From positions 1 through 64,000 of the forward strand of contig NZ_LJSD01000074.1 of the NCBI RefSeq assembly GCF_001303895.1: DNA of 64,000 nucleotides. The letters are read 5' to 3'. This document shows, piece after piece, positions 43,068 to 51,396 of this stretch. How positions within the stretch are numbered: position 1 is the first letter of the stretch; each line of letters opens with the position of its first letter. This DNA comes from Mesorhizobium sp. 1M-11 (GTDB taxonomy: Bacteria > Pseudomonadota > Alphaproteobacteria > Rhizobiales > Rhizobiaceae). The notes beneath the pieces were generated by a model. That model worked only from the letters and a program-made list of their open reading frames with translations, had not been told where the DNA came from and ran no database searches. Position numbers and translations under genes: made by a program.

Positions 43068-43526
43068 ATGCCCCTGAACATCAAGGACCTCAAAATCATC
43101 TCGGCGGATTTCCAGCCGCTCGGGAGACTGCGCGACGAGCATGCCGGCGACAAAGGCAACGTGTTGCCCAGGCTGACCGTCAGCGGCGTTCCAGCAGGCG
43201 CGAAAGAGCTCGCGGTCATCTGCCACGATCCCGATGCGCCCTTGGCCAACGGTTTCACGCATTGGGTCGTCTACGGCATCGATCCGTCGACCACCGATCT
43301 TTCGGACGCGCAGCAGAAGTTCCGCGTCGGACCCAACGGCGCCGGTCACATGCAGTATTACGGGCCGCAGCCGCCGGCTGGCCATGGCGAACATCACTAC
43401 TACTTCTGGGTCTATGCCCTCGACACGAAGGTCGAAGGGACGCCCACCCGGGAGGAGTTCCTGCAGAAATATGCCGGCAACATCATCGAGCAGAACCGGA
43501 TCGTCGGCATCTACGAAAACAAGTGA
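43068..43526 (+). CDS. YbhB/YbcL-type PEBP-like protein of the B6 operon
   Basis: A 152-aa protein of the phosphatidylethanolamine-binding/Raf kinase inhibitor-like family. The conserved pocket elements are present: AVICHDPDAPLANGFTHWVVY (the DPDAP and HW motifs), YYGPQPPAGHGEHHYYFWVYAL (the GPxPP..GxHHY motif). The fold binds small anionic ligands; bacterial functions are mostly unknown. It is encoded 22 nt after the AA_synth gene, so the two are co-expressed. It has no signal peptide and is presumably cytoplasmic. Confidence 0.88.
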   Translation: MPLNIKDLKIISADFQPLGRLRDEHAGDKGNVLPRLTVSGVPAGAKELAVICHDPDAPLANGFTHWVVYGIDPSTTDLSDAQQKFRVGPNGAGHMQYYGPQPPAGHGEHHYYFWVYALDTKVEGTPTREEFLQKYAGNIIEQNRIVGIYENK

Positions 43527-43537
43527 ACAGCGCGACC

Positions 43538-43574
43538 CTGGCGATCGACAACAACAATAAAAAACGATCGCCAG
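43538..43574. repeat. Intergenic inverted repeat before the decarboxylase
   Basis: CTGGCGATCG and CGATCGCCAG are perfect 10-bp arms around an A-rich 17-nt loop. It lies between the PEBP and decarboxylase genes inside the operon and may set RNA stability or partial termination there. Confidence 0.5.
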
Positions 43575-43598
43575 CGCTGCGGAATGGGAGATTCAAGA

Positions 43599-44321
43599 AT
43601 GACAGACAGCAACGCCACGCGCCAGAAGGTCTTCCAGGAACTGGTCACCGCGACCAAGATCCTGCTGAACGAGGGCATCCTGGACACGTTCGGGCACATC
43701 AGCGCCCGTGACCCGGAGGATCCCCAAAGCTTCTTCCTCGCTCAAAAGCTTGCTCCCAGCCTGATAACGACCGACGACATCCTGCGTTTCAATCTCGACG
43801 GTGAAACGTCCGACAATCGGCCGTCCTACCTGGAACGCTACATCCACAGCGAAATCTACAAGGCACGGCCGGACGTTCAGTGCGTGCTCCACAGCCATTC
43901 GCCGGCCGTGCTCCCATACTGCTTTACCGACACGCCGCTGCGCCCGGTCACGCATATGGGTGCGTTCATGGGCGAGGCCGTACCCGTCTATGAGATCCGC
44001 GACAAGCAGGGTGATGAGACCGATCTCTTCGGCGGCGGCCACGGCGTCTGCGCGGATATCGCCGAAAGCCTCGGTGACCAGACAGTGGTCCTCATGGCAC
44101 GCCATGGCGTGGTGAACGTCGGCAGTTCTGTCCGCGAGGTCGTGTTCCGCGCTTTCTATCTCGAGCAGGAAGCCAAGGCGCTCACGGCCGGACTCCAGAT
44201 CGGCAAGATCAAGTACCTGACACCGGGCGAGGTGAAGACGGCGGGCGCGCTTGTCGGCAAACAGATCGACCGGGGATGGGATCACTGGTCGCAGCGCCTC
44301 AAGGAAAAGGGCCTGGCTTAG
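43599..44321 (+). CDS. 3-hydroxy-2-methylpyridine-4,5-dicarboxylate decarboxylase
   Basis: A 240-aa class II aldolase/adducin-fold metal enzyme that removes the 4-carboxyl group from HMPDC to give MHPC. It matches the recalled M. loti mlr6791 protein closely (ATKILLNEGILDTFGHISAR, HMGAF block). The metal ligands are His98, His100 (LHSHSP) and His169 (MARHG), with Glu79/Glu85 nearby in YLERYIHSE. The start MTDSNAT at 43599 has GGGAG upstream; an in-frame ATG five codons earlier lacks one. Confidence 0.94.
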   Translation: MTDSNATRQKVFQELVTATKILLNEGILDTFGHISARDPEDPQSFFLAQKLAPSLITTDDILRFNLDGETSDNRPSYLERYIHSEIYKARPDVQCVLHSHSPAVLPYCFTDTPLRPVTHMGAFMGEAVPVYEIRDKQGDETDLFGGGHGVCADIAESLGDQTVVLMARHGVVNVGSSVREVVFRAFYLEQEAKALTAGLQIGKIKYLTPGEVKTAGALVGKQIDRGWDHWSQRLKEKGLA

Positions 44322-44350
44322 CGCCAGCAGGTCTTTGAACACCTCTGGCG
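44322..44350. repeat. Hairpin between decarboxylase and 4-pyridoxate dehydrogenase genes
   Basis: CGCCAG-c-AGGT and ACCT-CTGGCG form a 10-bp stem with one bulge around CTTTGAAC, immediately after the decarboxylase stop. It is not followed by a T-run, so it more likely marks a processing or stability site than a full terminator. Confidence 0.4.
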
Positions 44351-44430
44351 GGATCAGAGCCCTGCCAGGGTATCCAGCCCCGATCTTGAAACTCTCCGGG
44401 GCCAGAGCGTCAGGCGAAAGCAGTAGAACC

Positions 44431-46065
44431 ATGCCGCACGCAGAAAACTACGACTACGTCATCGTTGGGGCCGGATCGGCCGGTTGCGTGCTCGCCAATC
44501 GGCTGAGCGCCGACCCGCGATGTTCCGTGCTGCTCATCGAGGCCGGCGGCTGGGACCGTGACCCGATGATCCACATACCGCTCGGCTGGGGCAAGATCCT
44601 GACCGAGCGCCGCCATGACTGGATGTATTTCTGCGAGCCGGAGGACAATGTCGGCGGACGCCGCGTCGAGTGCGCGCGCGGCAAGGTCATCGGCGGGTCG
44701 TCGTCGACCAACGCCATGGCCTATGTGCGGGGAAACCGCGGCGACTACGACCGATGGGCCGCCAGCGGACTGAGCGACTGGTCGTATGAGAAGGTGCTGC
44801 CCTATTTCCAGAAACAGGAAAGCTGGGAAAAGGGCGGAAGCCGCTTCCGGGGCGGCAGCGGCCCGCTCAGCACGCAGTTCTGCCGCTACAAGGACACGCT
44901 GATCGAAGCCTTTGCGCAGGCCAGCGTGCAGGCCGGCTATGCGCAGACCAGCGACTACAATGGCGAGCAGCAGGAGGGTTTCGGCCGCCTGCAGATGACG
45001 ATCGCCAAAGGCCGGCGCAGCTCGGCTGCGTCCGCCTATCTGCGGCCGGCCCTGAAGCGGCCCAACCTGACAGTGCTGACCGAAGCGATGGCGACGAAGA
45101 TCGTGCTGGAAGGCACGCGCGCCAAAGGGGTGACGATAAGGCATCGTGGCACCGAACGGACGGTCATCGCCCGCAGGGAGGTCCTGCTCTCCGGCGGCGT
45201 GATCAACACGCCGCAGCTGCTGATGCTGTCCGGCATCGGCGCCCCGGACGAGCTGGCGGCACACGGCATCCAGACGCGGGTCGTCCTGCCTTCGGTCGGC
45301 AAGAACCTGCAGGATCACGTCTCGGTCATCCTGATGTACCGTCGCAAGACCCCGGGCCCGTTCCTGCACAAGATGCGCGCCGACCGGATCGGGCTCGATT
45401 TCCTCAAGACCTATCTGACGGGAAGCGGTTTTTCGGGGGACGTGCCCGGCGGGGTCGTGGCCTTCCTGAAAAGCGGTCCGGAGCGGCCGTTGCCGGATGT
45501 GCAGTTGCTGTTCACCGCGGCTCCGCTCGCCGCATGGCCATATTTCCAGCCATTCAAGGCGCCGTTCGCAGACGGCTTCGCGACCCGGATCGTGGCGACG
45601 CAGCCGGAGAGCCGGGGAGCCGTGAAACTGGCCTCGGCCGATCCCGCCGCGGCCCCGCTGATCCACCAGAACTTCCTGGCTTCGCCGAAGGACTGGCAAT
45701 CGCTGCGGGCCGGCTTCCGGGTGGCAAGGGACTTGGCCGCCCAGCCATCCATGCAGCCCTTCATCGAGGCGGAGTTCTTTCCCGGTCCGAAGTGCCAGAG
45801 CGACGACGAGATCGACGAGCATATCCGCAAGACCTCCATCACCGTGCATCACCCGGCCGGAACCTGCCGGATGGGCGCCGATGCCGGCTCGGTCGTCGAC
45901 CCGGAACTGCGCATCCGCGGCATCGACGGCCTGCGCGTGGTGGACGCTTCCGTCATGCCCGACCTGGTCTGCGGCAACATCAACGCGGCGGTGATCATGA
46001 TCGCGGAGAAGGCCGCCGACCTCATCGCGGCATCGAAAGCAACAATCGAAAGCAGGGCAGCGTGA
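44431..46065 (+). CDS. 4-pyridoxate dehydrogenase (GMC flavoprotein)
   Basis: A 544-aa GMC-family FAD enzyme. By position and family it is the 4-pyridoxic acid dehydrogenase (mlr6792 in M. loti, recalled), oxidising the 5-hydroxymethyl group to give 5-formyl-3-hydroxy-2-methylpyridine-4-carboxylate; the characterised enzyme is membrane-associated although no transmembrane helix is obvious. FAD motif YVIVGAGSAGCVLANRLSA starts near residue 9 and ARGKVIGGSSSTNAMAYVRG is the GMC signature. Catalytic His474 (TVHHPAGTCRMG) and Asn516 (CGNINAAV) are intact. The stop overlaps the next start (TGATG). Confidence 0.9.
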   Translation: MPHAENYDYVIVGAGSAGCVLANRLSADPRCSVLLIEAGGWDRDPMIHIPLGWGKILTERRHDWMYFCEPEDNVGGRRVECARGKVIGGSSSTNAMAYVRGNRGDYDRWAASGLSDWSYEKVLPYFQKQESWEKGGSRFRGGSGPLSTQFCRYKDTLIEAFAQASVQAGYAQTSDYNGEQQEGFGRLQMTIAKGRRSSAASAYLRPALKRPNLTVLTEAMATKIVLEGTRAKGVTIRHRGTERTVIARREVLLSGGVINTPQLLMLSGIGAPDELAAHGIQTRVVLPSVGKNLQDHVSVILMYRRKTPGPFLHKMRADRIGLDFLKTYLTGSGFSGDVPGGVVAFLKSGPERPLPDVQLLFTAAPLAAWPYFQPFKAPFADGFATRIVATQPESRGAVKLASADPAAAPLIHQNFLASPKDWQSLRAGFRVARDLAAQPSMQPFIEAEFFPGPKCQSDDEIDEHIRKTSITVHHPAGTCRMGADAGSVVDPELRIRGIDGLRVVDASVMPDLVCGNINAAVIMIAEKAADLIAASKATIESRAA

Positions 46066-46988
46066 TGATCCAACGTATCGCCATCATCGGTCTGGGCACG
46101 ATGGGGCCGGGCATGGCCGCAAGGCTCGCCAGGGGCGGCCTGCAGGTGACCGCCTACGATGTCGCACCCGCCGCGATCGAACGCGCGCGCACCATGCTGG
46201 GCACGGCAGAGGGTGTTCTCGATGCCCTCGGCATCGTGGCAACCGGTGCCGGAAGTGTTCGCTTCACCGACGATATAAACGAGGCGGTATCCGGCGCCGA
46301 CCTCATCATCGAGAACGTTCCCGAGAACATTGCGATCAAGGCCGAGGTCTATCGCAGCATCGACGGCCTGATTGCATCGGACACGATCGTGGCATCGGAT
46401 ACGTCGGGCATCCCGATCACCCAGCTGCAGGCGCATATCTCGCATCCCGAGCGGATGGTGGGCATGCATTGGTCGAACCCGCCGCACATCATCCCGATGA
46501 TCGAGGTGATCGGCGGCGAGAGGACGGCGCCGCAGACCGTAACGACCATTCGCGACCTCATCCGCTCGATCGGCCTGCTGCCGGTGGTGGTGAAGAAGGA
46601 TGTGCCGGGCTTTGTCGAGAACCGCGTGCTCTATGCGCTGCTGCGCGAGGCGGTCGATCTCGTCGAACGCGGCGTCATCGAGCCGGAAGATCTCGACACC
46701 TGCGTGTCCTGGGGCATCGGCTACAAGATCGCCGTCGTCGGTCCGATGGCGCTGCTCGATATGGCGGGGCTGGATATCTACAAATCGGTCTCGTCCTTCC
46801 TGAACGCCGATCTTTCCAATCGTGACGATGTCGCGCCGATGGTGCTGGAGAAAACCGGCGCCTCGAAGCTCGGCATCAAGTCGGGCGAGGGCATGTTCTC
46901 CTACACGCCCGAGCAGACAAAGGCGCTGCAGGCCGAACGCGCACGCAAGCTCGTCGCGGTGCGACGCATCCTGGAAGGCCGGGAGTAG
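46065..46988 (+). CDS. 5-formyl-3-hydroxy-2-methylpyridine-4-carboxylate 5-dehydrogenase
   Basis: A 307-aa NAD-dependent enzyme of the 3-hydroxyacyl-CoA dehydrogenase fold that oxidises the 5-aldehyde to the dicarboxylate (recalled as mlr6793). The dinucleotide motif IIGLGTMGPGMAARLA is at 7-22, and the catalytic His135 lies in GMHWSNPPHIIPMIEV (His137 in the recalled structure, two residues offset). KKDVPGFVENRVLYAL is the usual family helix. It is unusual for an aldehyde dehydrogenase to use this fold, a known peculiarity of the pathway. Confidence 0.93.
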   Translation: MIQRIAIIGLGTMGPGMAARLARGGLQVTAYDVAPAAIERARTMLGTAEGVLDALGIVATGAGSVRFTDDINEAVSGADLIIENVPENIAIKAEVYRSIDGLIASDTIVASDTSGIPITQLQAHISHPERMVGMHWSNPPHIIPMIEVIGGERTAPQTVTTIRDLIRSIGLLPVVVKKDVPGFVENRVLYALLREAVDLVERGVIEPEDLDTCVSWGIGYKIAVVGPMALLDMAGLDIYKSVSSFLNADLSNRDDVAPMVLEKTGASKLGIKSGEGMFSYTPEQTKALQAERARKLVAVRRILEGRE

Positions 46989-47046
46989 CCGATGGCTCGC
47001 AACACACCAAGAAGTGGCTGGATCGGGGCGTACGGAGGTACAAGCC

Positions 47047-47877
47047 ATGCGCATTGATACGATCCGGGCAGACGGCGGCAAGCCTGCCCACATCCGCCAT
47101 GACGACCTCATCTCCGTCAAAGGCGTCTCGGTGGTCTATGCCCGGCAACTGGTGCTCCAGAACATCGACCTTTCGGTGCCGAAGGGGTCCTTCGTCTCGC
47201 TGATCGGGCCCTCCGGCTGCGGCAAGAGCACCTTGCTCAAGGTGCTGGCAGGGCTGGTCGAGCCGACAAGCGGCAGCGTATCGATCGGCGGGCTTTCGCC
47301 GGTCGAGGCAGCGCGCAAGCGTATGATCGGCGTGGTCTTCCAGGATGCCAACCTGCTGCCATGGAAGAATGCCGTCGACAACGCCTCCATGCTGCTTTCC
47401 ATTGCCGACAAGTCGCTTTCGCGCGCCGAGCTTCGGGCGCGCGGACAGGAAATGCTGGAGCTGGTGGGGCTTGGCGATGCCGCCCACAAGCGGCCCAACG
47501 AATTGTCTGGTGGCATGCGGCAACGGGTGGCCATCGCCCGCGCACTGGCACTCGATCCGGCGGTGCTTTTGATGGATGAGCCCTTCGGCGCGCTCGACGC
47601 CATCACCCGCGACTCGATGGGCCAGTCGCTGCTGGAGATCTGGCAGCGCACCGGCAAGACGATCGTGCTCGTGACCCATTCGATCGACGAAGCCATCCAC
47701 CTGTCGCGTCATGTCCACGCGCTGGGCATCAAGCCCGGACGCATCACCGGCAGCATCGACATCGGTCTGCCTTATCCGCGCGACCTGGCGGTAACGGAAG
47801 ATCCGGAATTCGTCCGGCTGGTCGTGCAGTTGCGCACCATGCTGCGCGCCAGCCATCAACCGGGAGACGCGTCATGA
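47047..47877 (+). CDS. ABC transporter ATPase (system B)
   Basis: A 276-aa ATPase of the SsuB/TauB/ThiZ class. Walker A GPSGCGKST, Q-loop VFQDANLLPWKN, signature LSGGMRQR, Walker B LLMDEPFGALD and switch THSIDEA are all intact. The start at 47047 follows CGGAGGTACAAG. Its stop overlaps the permease start (ATGA). It directly follows the pathway dehydrogenase on the same strand, 58 nt away, so it belongs to the B6 operon. Confidence 0.92.
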   Translation: MRIDTIRADGGKPAHIRHDDLISVKGVSVVYARQLVLQNIDLSVPKGSFVSLIGPSGCGKSTLLKVLAGLVEPTSGSVSIGGLSPVEAARKRMIGVVFQDANLLPWKNAVDNASMLLSIADKSLSRAELRARGQEMLELVGLGDAAHKRPNELSGGMRQRVAIARALALDPAVLLMDEPFGALDAITRDSMGQSLLEIWQRTGKTIVLVTHSIDEAIHLSRHVHALGIKPGRITGSIDIGLPYPRDLAVTEDPEFVRLVVQLRTMLRASHQPGDAS

Positions 47878-48683
47878 GCGATCAACCCATCACGTCCGAA
47901 CCTCGGTTGGCCTCCAGTTTTGCCGCCGCGACGAGCAGCTGGCTGCCGGCAGTCATCCTCCTTCTGGGCACGATCGTGGCCTGGGAAGCGATCGTGCGGA
48001 TCTTCGCCATATCATCCTTCATCATCCCCGCTCCGTCGGAGATCGGGCGATCGCTGGTCGCGCAATGGGGAACGCTGATGCAGGCCACGCTGGTCACCGC
48101 CGCGGAGATCCTGCTCGGCTTCGTCGTCTCGGTCGTGGTCGGCGTTGCCATCGCGCTGGTCATCGTGCGTTTCGACTGGCTGGGCCGGGCGCTCTATCCG
48201 TTGGTGGTGCTGTTCCAGAACGTGCCGAAGGTGGCGCTGGCGCCGATCTTCATCCTCTGGTTCGGCTATGGGCTGGCCCCGAAGATCGGGCTGATCCTGG
48301 TCATCGCATTCTTCCCGGTGACGCTGTCGATGCTGGCAGGCATGCAATCGGTGGACCGCTCGCTACTGTCGCTGATGAATTCGGTCGGCGCCAGCCGCAC
48401 GCAGATCCTGTTCAGGATCCGGGTCCCGCACTCGCTGCCGAACCTGATGGCGGGAACCAAGATTGCCGCAACGCTGAGCGTCATCGGCGCCATCGTCGGT
48501 GAATTTGCCGGCGCCTCGGACGGGCTGGGCTACGTCATCCAGTTCGCCTCGACCCAGCTCGACACCGCACTGGTCTTCGCGGCGCTGCTGCTCGTCTCCG
48601 TGCTCGGTATCGCCTTCTACTACGCGGCCGAGATCCTCGAACGCATCGTGGTGCCGTGGGCACCGAAATTCAGCCATGCCTAA
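47874..48683 (+). CDS. ABC permease, SsuC/ThiX type (system B)
   Basis: A 269-aa inner-membrane permease with about six helices. The EAA loop reads LMNSVGASRTQILFRIRVPHSLP and is followed by KIAATLSVIGAIVGEFAGASDGLGYVI, typical of the nitrate/sulfonate/pyrimidine importer permeases. Only one permease gene is present in system B, so a homodimer is expected, in contrast to system A. Confidence 0.9.
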   Translation: MSDQPITSEPRLASSFAAATSSWLPAVILLLGTIVAWEAIVRIFAISSFIIPAPSEIGRSLVAQWGTLMQATLVTAAEILLGFVVSVVVGVAIALVIVRFDWLGRALYPLVVLFQNVPKVALAPIFILWFGYGLAPKIGLILVIAFFPVTLSMLAGMQSVDRSLLSLMNSVGASRTQILFRIRVPHSLPNLMAGTKIAATLSVIGAIVGEFAGASDGLGYVIQFASTQLDTALVFAALLLVSVLGIAFYYAAEILERIVVPWAPKFSHA

Positions 48684-48719
48684 GACTTTGGGCAGTCAAC
48701 GACAGGGAAGGATCGAACA

Positions 48720-49730
48720 ATGCTGAGACGCTCACTTATCAAGGCAGCCACGCTTGCGGCGTTTGCCAGTGCGCTTGGCTTCTCCGGTGCAGCACTGGCC
48801 GCCGACACGGTCAACGTCCAGCTCGACTGGGTGGTGCGCGGCAACCACGCCATGTTCTTCGTGGCCAAGGAAAAGGGTTTCTTCGCCAAGAACGACATCG
48901 ACCTGGCCGAAATCCGCAAGGGCTCGGGTTCGCCGGACGCCATGCGGCTGGTGGGTAATGAGAACGCGGATTTCGGCTTCGGCGATCTTCCCACGCTCGC
49001 CGTCGCACGGTCGCAGAAAGTCCCGGTCGTGGCGCTCGCCGCCGTCAACCAGCGCTCGCCGCTGGCGATCCTTTCGCTGGCCAAGACGTTGAAGCTCACC
49101 AAGCCGGAGGATCTCAAGGGGCTGACCATCGGCATCCACCCGGCAGGATCGACCTACATCTTCTTCAGGGGCTTCCTGGCCGCCAATGGACTGACCGAGA
49201 AGGACATGACGCTGAACAGCGTGTCGCCGCCCTATGAGAGCTACCTGCTGCTCGGACGGGTCCAGACGGTGGTCGGCTACGTGGACGCGGAGGTTCCCGA
49301 ACTGGAAGCCAAGGCGGGCGGTCCGGGTTCGCTCAGCATCATGATGGGTGCGGACCATGGCTGGAAGGCTTACGGCTCCGGCCTGTTCACCTCGGAGAAG
49401 ATGATCAAGGACAAGCCCGACGTCGTGCGCCGCTTCGTCAAGGCCTACCGCGAAGCCTTCGACTATGTCGTCGCCCATCCGGAAGAGGCTGCCGAGATCA
49501 CGGCCAAGGCAGCGCCCGGCTATGCCGACAAGAAGGACGTGCTGCTGGCGCAGATCAACGCCGATATCGCCTCGACCTTCACCAGCCCCGAAACCAAGGA
49601 ACACGGCCTCGGCTGGATGAGCAAGACGCAATGGGAAGAGACGCTGAAGACGCTGAGCGATCAGGGCGTGCTCAAAGCGGCGCTGTCGGCGGACGATATC
49701 TTCACCGACAAATTCCTGGCGAAGGAATAG
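48720..49730 (+). CDS. ABC substrate-binding protein, NMT1/THI5/ThiY-like (system B)
   Basis: A 336-aa periplasmic binding protein with a signal peptide ending ALAADT. The mature N-terminus VNVQLDWVVRGNHAMFFVAKEKGFF is the NMT1/THI5 pattern of ThiY, which binds a pyrimidine precursor of thiamine. GIHPAGSTYIFFRGFLAANG and ARSQKVPVVALAAVNQRSPL are other family segments. Placement at the end of the B6 operon makes a pyridine derivative (for example 4-pyridoxate or another B6 vitamer) the leading ligand guess. Confidence 0.88.
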   Translation: MLRRSLIKAATLAAFASALGFSGAALAADTVNVQLDWVVRGNHAMFFVAKEKGFFAKNDIDLAEIRKGSGSPDAMRLVGNENADFGFGDLPTLAVARSQKVPVVALAAVNQRSPLAILSLAKTLKLTKPEDLKGLTIGIHPAGSTYIFFRGFLAANGLTEKDMTLNSVSPPYESYLLLGRVQTVVGYVDAEVPELEAKAGGPGSLSIMMGADHGWKAYGSGLFTSEKMIKDKPDVVRRFVKAYREAFDYVVAHPEEAAEITAKAAPGYADKKDVLLAQINADIASTFTSPETKEHGLGWMSKTQWEETLKTLSDQGVLKAALSADDIFTDKFLAKE

Positions 49731-49764
49731 GCGCGATGCTTGAGGGCCACGGCTCGATGAGCGC

Positions 49765-50190
49765 CTACCGGCAGGCCAGGCTGTCCTGCTCCATGCCGCA
49801 GGATACGGCGCGCGTGCCCTTCTGCGCATCGGCACGGTCGAGCGTGATCTGTGCGCGGGTCGCATATGCGCGGCCCGACAGGCCACACCACAGGCGCTCG
49901 ACCGGCAGGTTTTCGTGCTTGTCGTTGAGAATGGTGAAGGTGCCGGTCTCGGCTTCGAACCAGAGTTCGACACGGGCACTCTCGCCCGGTTCGACTGTCG
50001 CGATCCCTGCCGAATACCAGTGGGCGAAGTCGGCACTGCAGGACAGGCCGTCCTTGCCGGAATTCGAGATCGTCAACGGCACCATGGCGAGCCCATCGGT
50101 GCCGGTGCGGACGGTGACATGGTGCAACTCAACCGCGTTGGCAGAGGATACGAACGCCAGCGCTAACGGGAGGACATAACGGATCTTCAC
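49765..50190 (-). CDS. Small secreted protein with four cysteines, unknown function
   Basis: A 141-aa protein with a clear signal peptide (MKIRYVLPLALAFVSSANA). The mature part is beta-rich and has four cysteines (LSCSAD, RLWCGLS, AVSCGM, LACR) able to form two disulfides, consistent with a periplasmic location. I do not recognise the family. It lies on the opposite strand between system B and the BMP-type transporter, breaking the B6 cluster into two transcription units. The region 50191-50289 is its divergent promoter space. Confidence 0.65.
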   Translation of the reverse strand: MKIRYVLPLALAFVSSANAVELHHVTVRTGTDGLAMVPLTISNSGKDGLSCSADFAHWYSAGIATVEPGESARVELWFEAETGTFTILNDKHENLPVERLWCGLSGRAYATRAQITLDRADAQKGTRAVSCGMEQDSLACR

Positions 50191-50289
50191 TTCGAATAGG
50201 CTCCGGATGCGATTTATTCTGAAAGTCTATCTCTCTTCTTCGTAATGACAATAACAATATCCATGGGAAGACAGCAAAAAGAGGGTAAC

Positions 50290-51318
50290 ATGTTAAAGCT
50301 TCTGAAAAGCAGCGTAAGTGCAGTTATACTGGGAAGCGTCTTGATGGGTGGCGCTCTCGCTGGCGAAGTCAAGTCGATCGCCATTCTGACGCCCGAAGAG
50401 GGCACGGATTATGGCTGGAACCAGCAGGGCATCGATGCCGCCAAGGCGGCCGGCAAGGCCGCCGGCGTCGAAGTGGTCGTGGCCCAGGGCCTCGGCTATG
50501 GCGACGTCCGTCCCACGTTGCGGGAACTCGCCTCCGACGGCGCCAGCCTGCTGATCGCACATGCCAGCGGCTACAACACCTCGGCGCCCGAGATCGCCAA
50601 GGAAACGAAGGTTCCGGTGGCGATCGTGGATACGCCGGCCGGGCTGGAGAAAGGCCTCGTCGCCGACTACACGCTGAGCGGCCACGAGGGCGCCTATCTC
50701 GCCGGCCGTCTCGCTGCCAAGATGTCGCGCTCGAAGTCGGTCGGCATCGTGGTTTCCGGCGAGCCGCCGTCCTGGAACTCGCAATCGGCTGCCTTCGCGC
50801 AGGGCGTGAAGGCGGAGAACGCCGACGTCAAGATCACCTATGCGGTGATCGGGCCCGCCGCCTACAGTGATGCGGCCGGCGGCAAGCGTGTCGCCGAAAG
50901 CGTGATCGCCTCGGGCGCCGACATCATCTTCGGCCAGGGCAACGGTTCGAGCTTCGGCATGCTGCAGGCGGTTGAGACGACCAAGGCCGCCGATGGCGGC
51001 AAGGTCTATTTCATCGACGTCATCGGTGACAAGTCGCCGATCGACAAGGGCTTCCTGCTGTCATCGGTGGTATGGAACATCGAGCCGGTCTACGCCGCGA
51101 TGATCGCCGACCTCAAGGCCGACACGTTCGGCACCAAGCACTACACGATCGGCCTCAAGGACGATTCCGTGAAATTGCTGAAGACCGCCGCGATCCCGGA
51201 CAACGTCTGGTCCGAGATCCAGGCCGTGCGCGAGGACGTCATCTCCGGCAAGATCAAGGTCGAGCCGGTCTATGACGCCGCCGCCGTCAGGGCGCTGATG
51301 ACAAGCGTCGCCAAGTAA
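50290..51318 (+). CDS. BMP-family ABC substrate-binding protein (system C)
   Basis: A 342-aa binding protein of the Bmp/Med/PnrA family. A signal peptide ends near GGALAGEV; there is no lipobox Cys. The family opening SIAILTPEEGTDYGWNQQGIDAA and GADIIFGQGNGSSFGML are present. Characterised members bind nucleosides, with an aromatic sandwich around the base; the pyridine ring of B6 vitamers could be accommodated similarly. A 13-bp hairpin follows the gene, a usual way to keep binding-protein mRNA in excess. The ATG at 50290 has GAGGG upstream. Confidence 0.88.
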   Translation: MLKLLKSSVSAVILGSVLMGGALAGEVKSIAILTPEEGTDYGWNQQGIDAAKAAGKAAGVEVVVAQGLGYGDVRPTLRELASDGASLLIAHASGYNTSAPEIAKETKVPVAIVDTPAGLEKGLVADYTLSGHEGAYLAGRLAAKMSRSKSVGIVVSGEPPSWNSQSAAFAQGVKAENADVKITYAVIGPAAYSDAAGGKRVAESVIASGADIIFGQGNGSSFGMLQAVETTKAADGGKVYFIDVIGDKSPIDKGFLLSSVVWNIEPVYAAMIADLKADTFGTKHYTIGLKDDSVKLLKTAAIPDNVWSEIQAVREDVISGKIKVEPVYDAAAVRALMTSVAK

Positions 51319-51337
51319 GGCGGCGAGAAGTCGGTTG

Positions 51338-51366
51338 CCGAAGGGGCGATCGGATCGCCCCTTCGG
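51338..51366 (+). terminator. Hairpin between binding-protein and ATPase genes (system C)
   Basis: CCGAAGGGGCGAT and ATCGCCCCTTCGG pair perfectly over 13 bp with a CGG loop, 19 nt after the binding-protein stop. CCCCTTTTT follows at a distance. It probably acts as a partial terminator or 3' stabiliser, raising the level of the binding protein over the membrane components. Confidence 0.7.
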
Positions 51367-51396
51367 ACGATTCCCCTTTTTCAGGGCTGGGCTTAG

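Noticed and set aside
46065..46988. Fatty-acid 3-hydroxyacyl-CoA dehydrogenase
   Set aside because: The fold is the same, but sequence and operon context match the B6 aldehyde dehydrogenase FHMPCDH.
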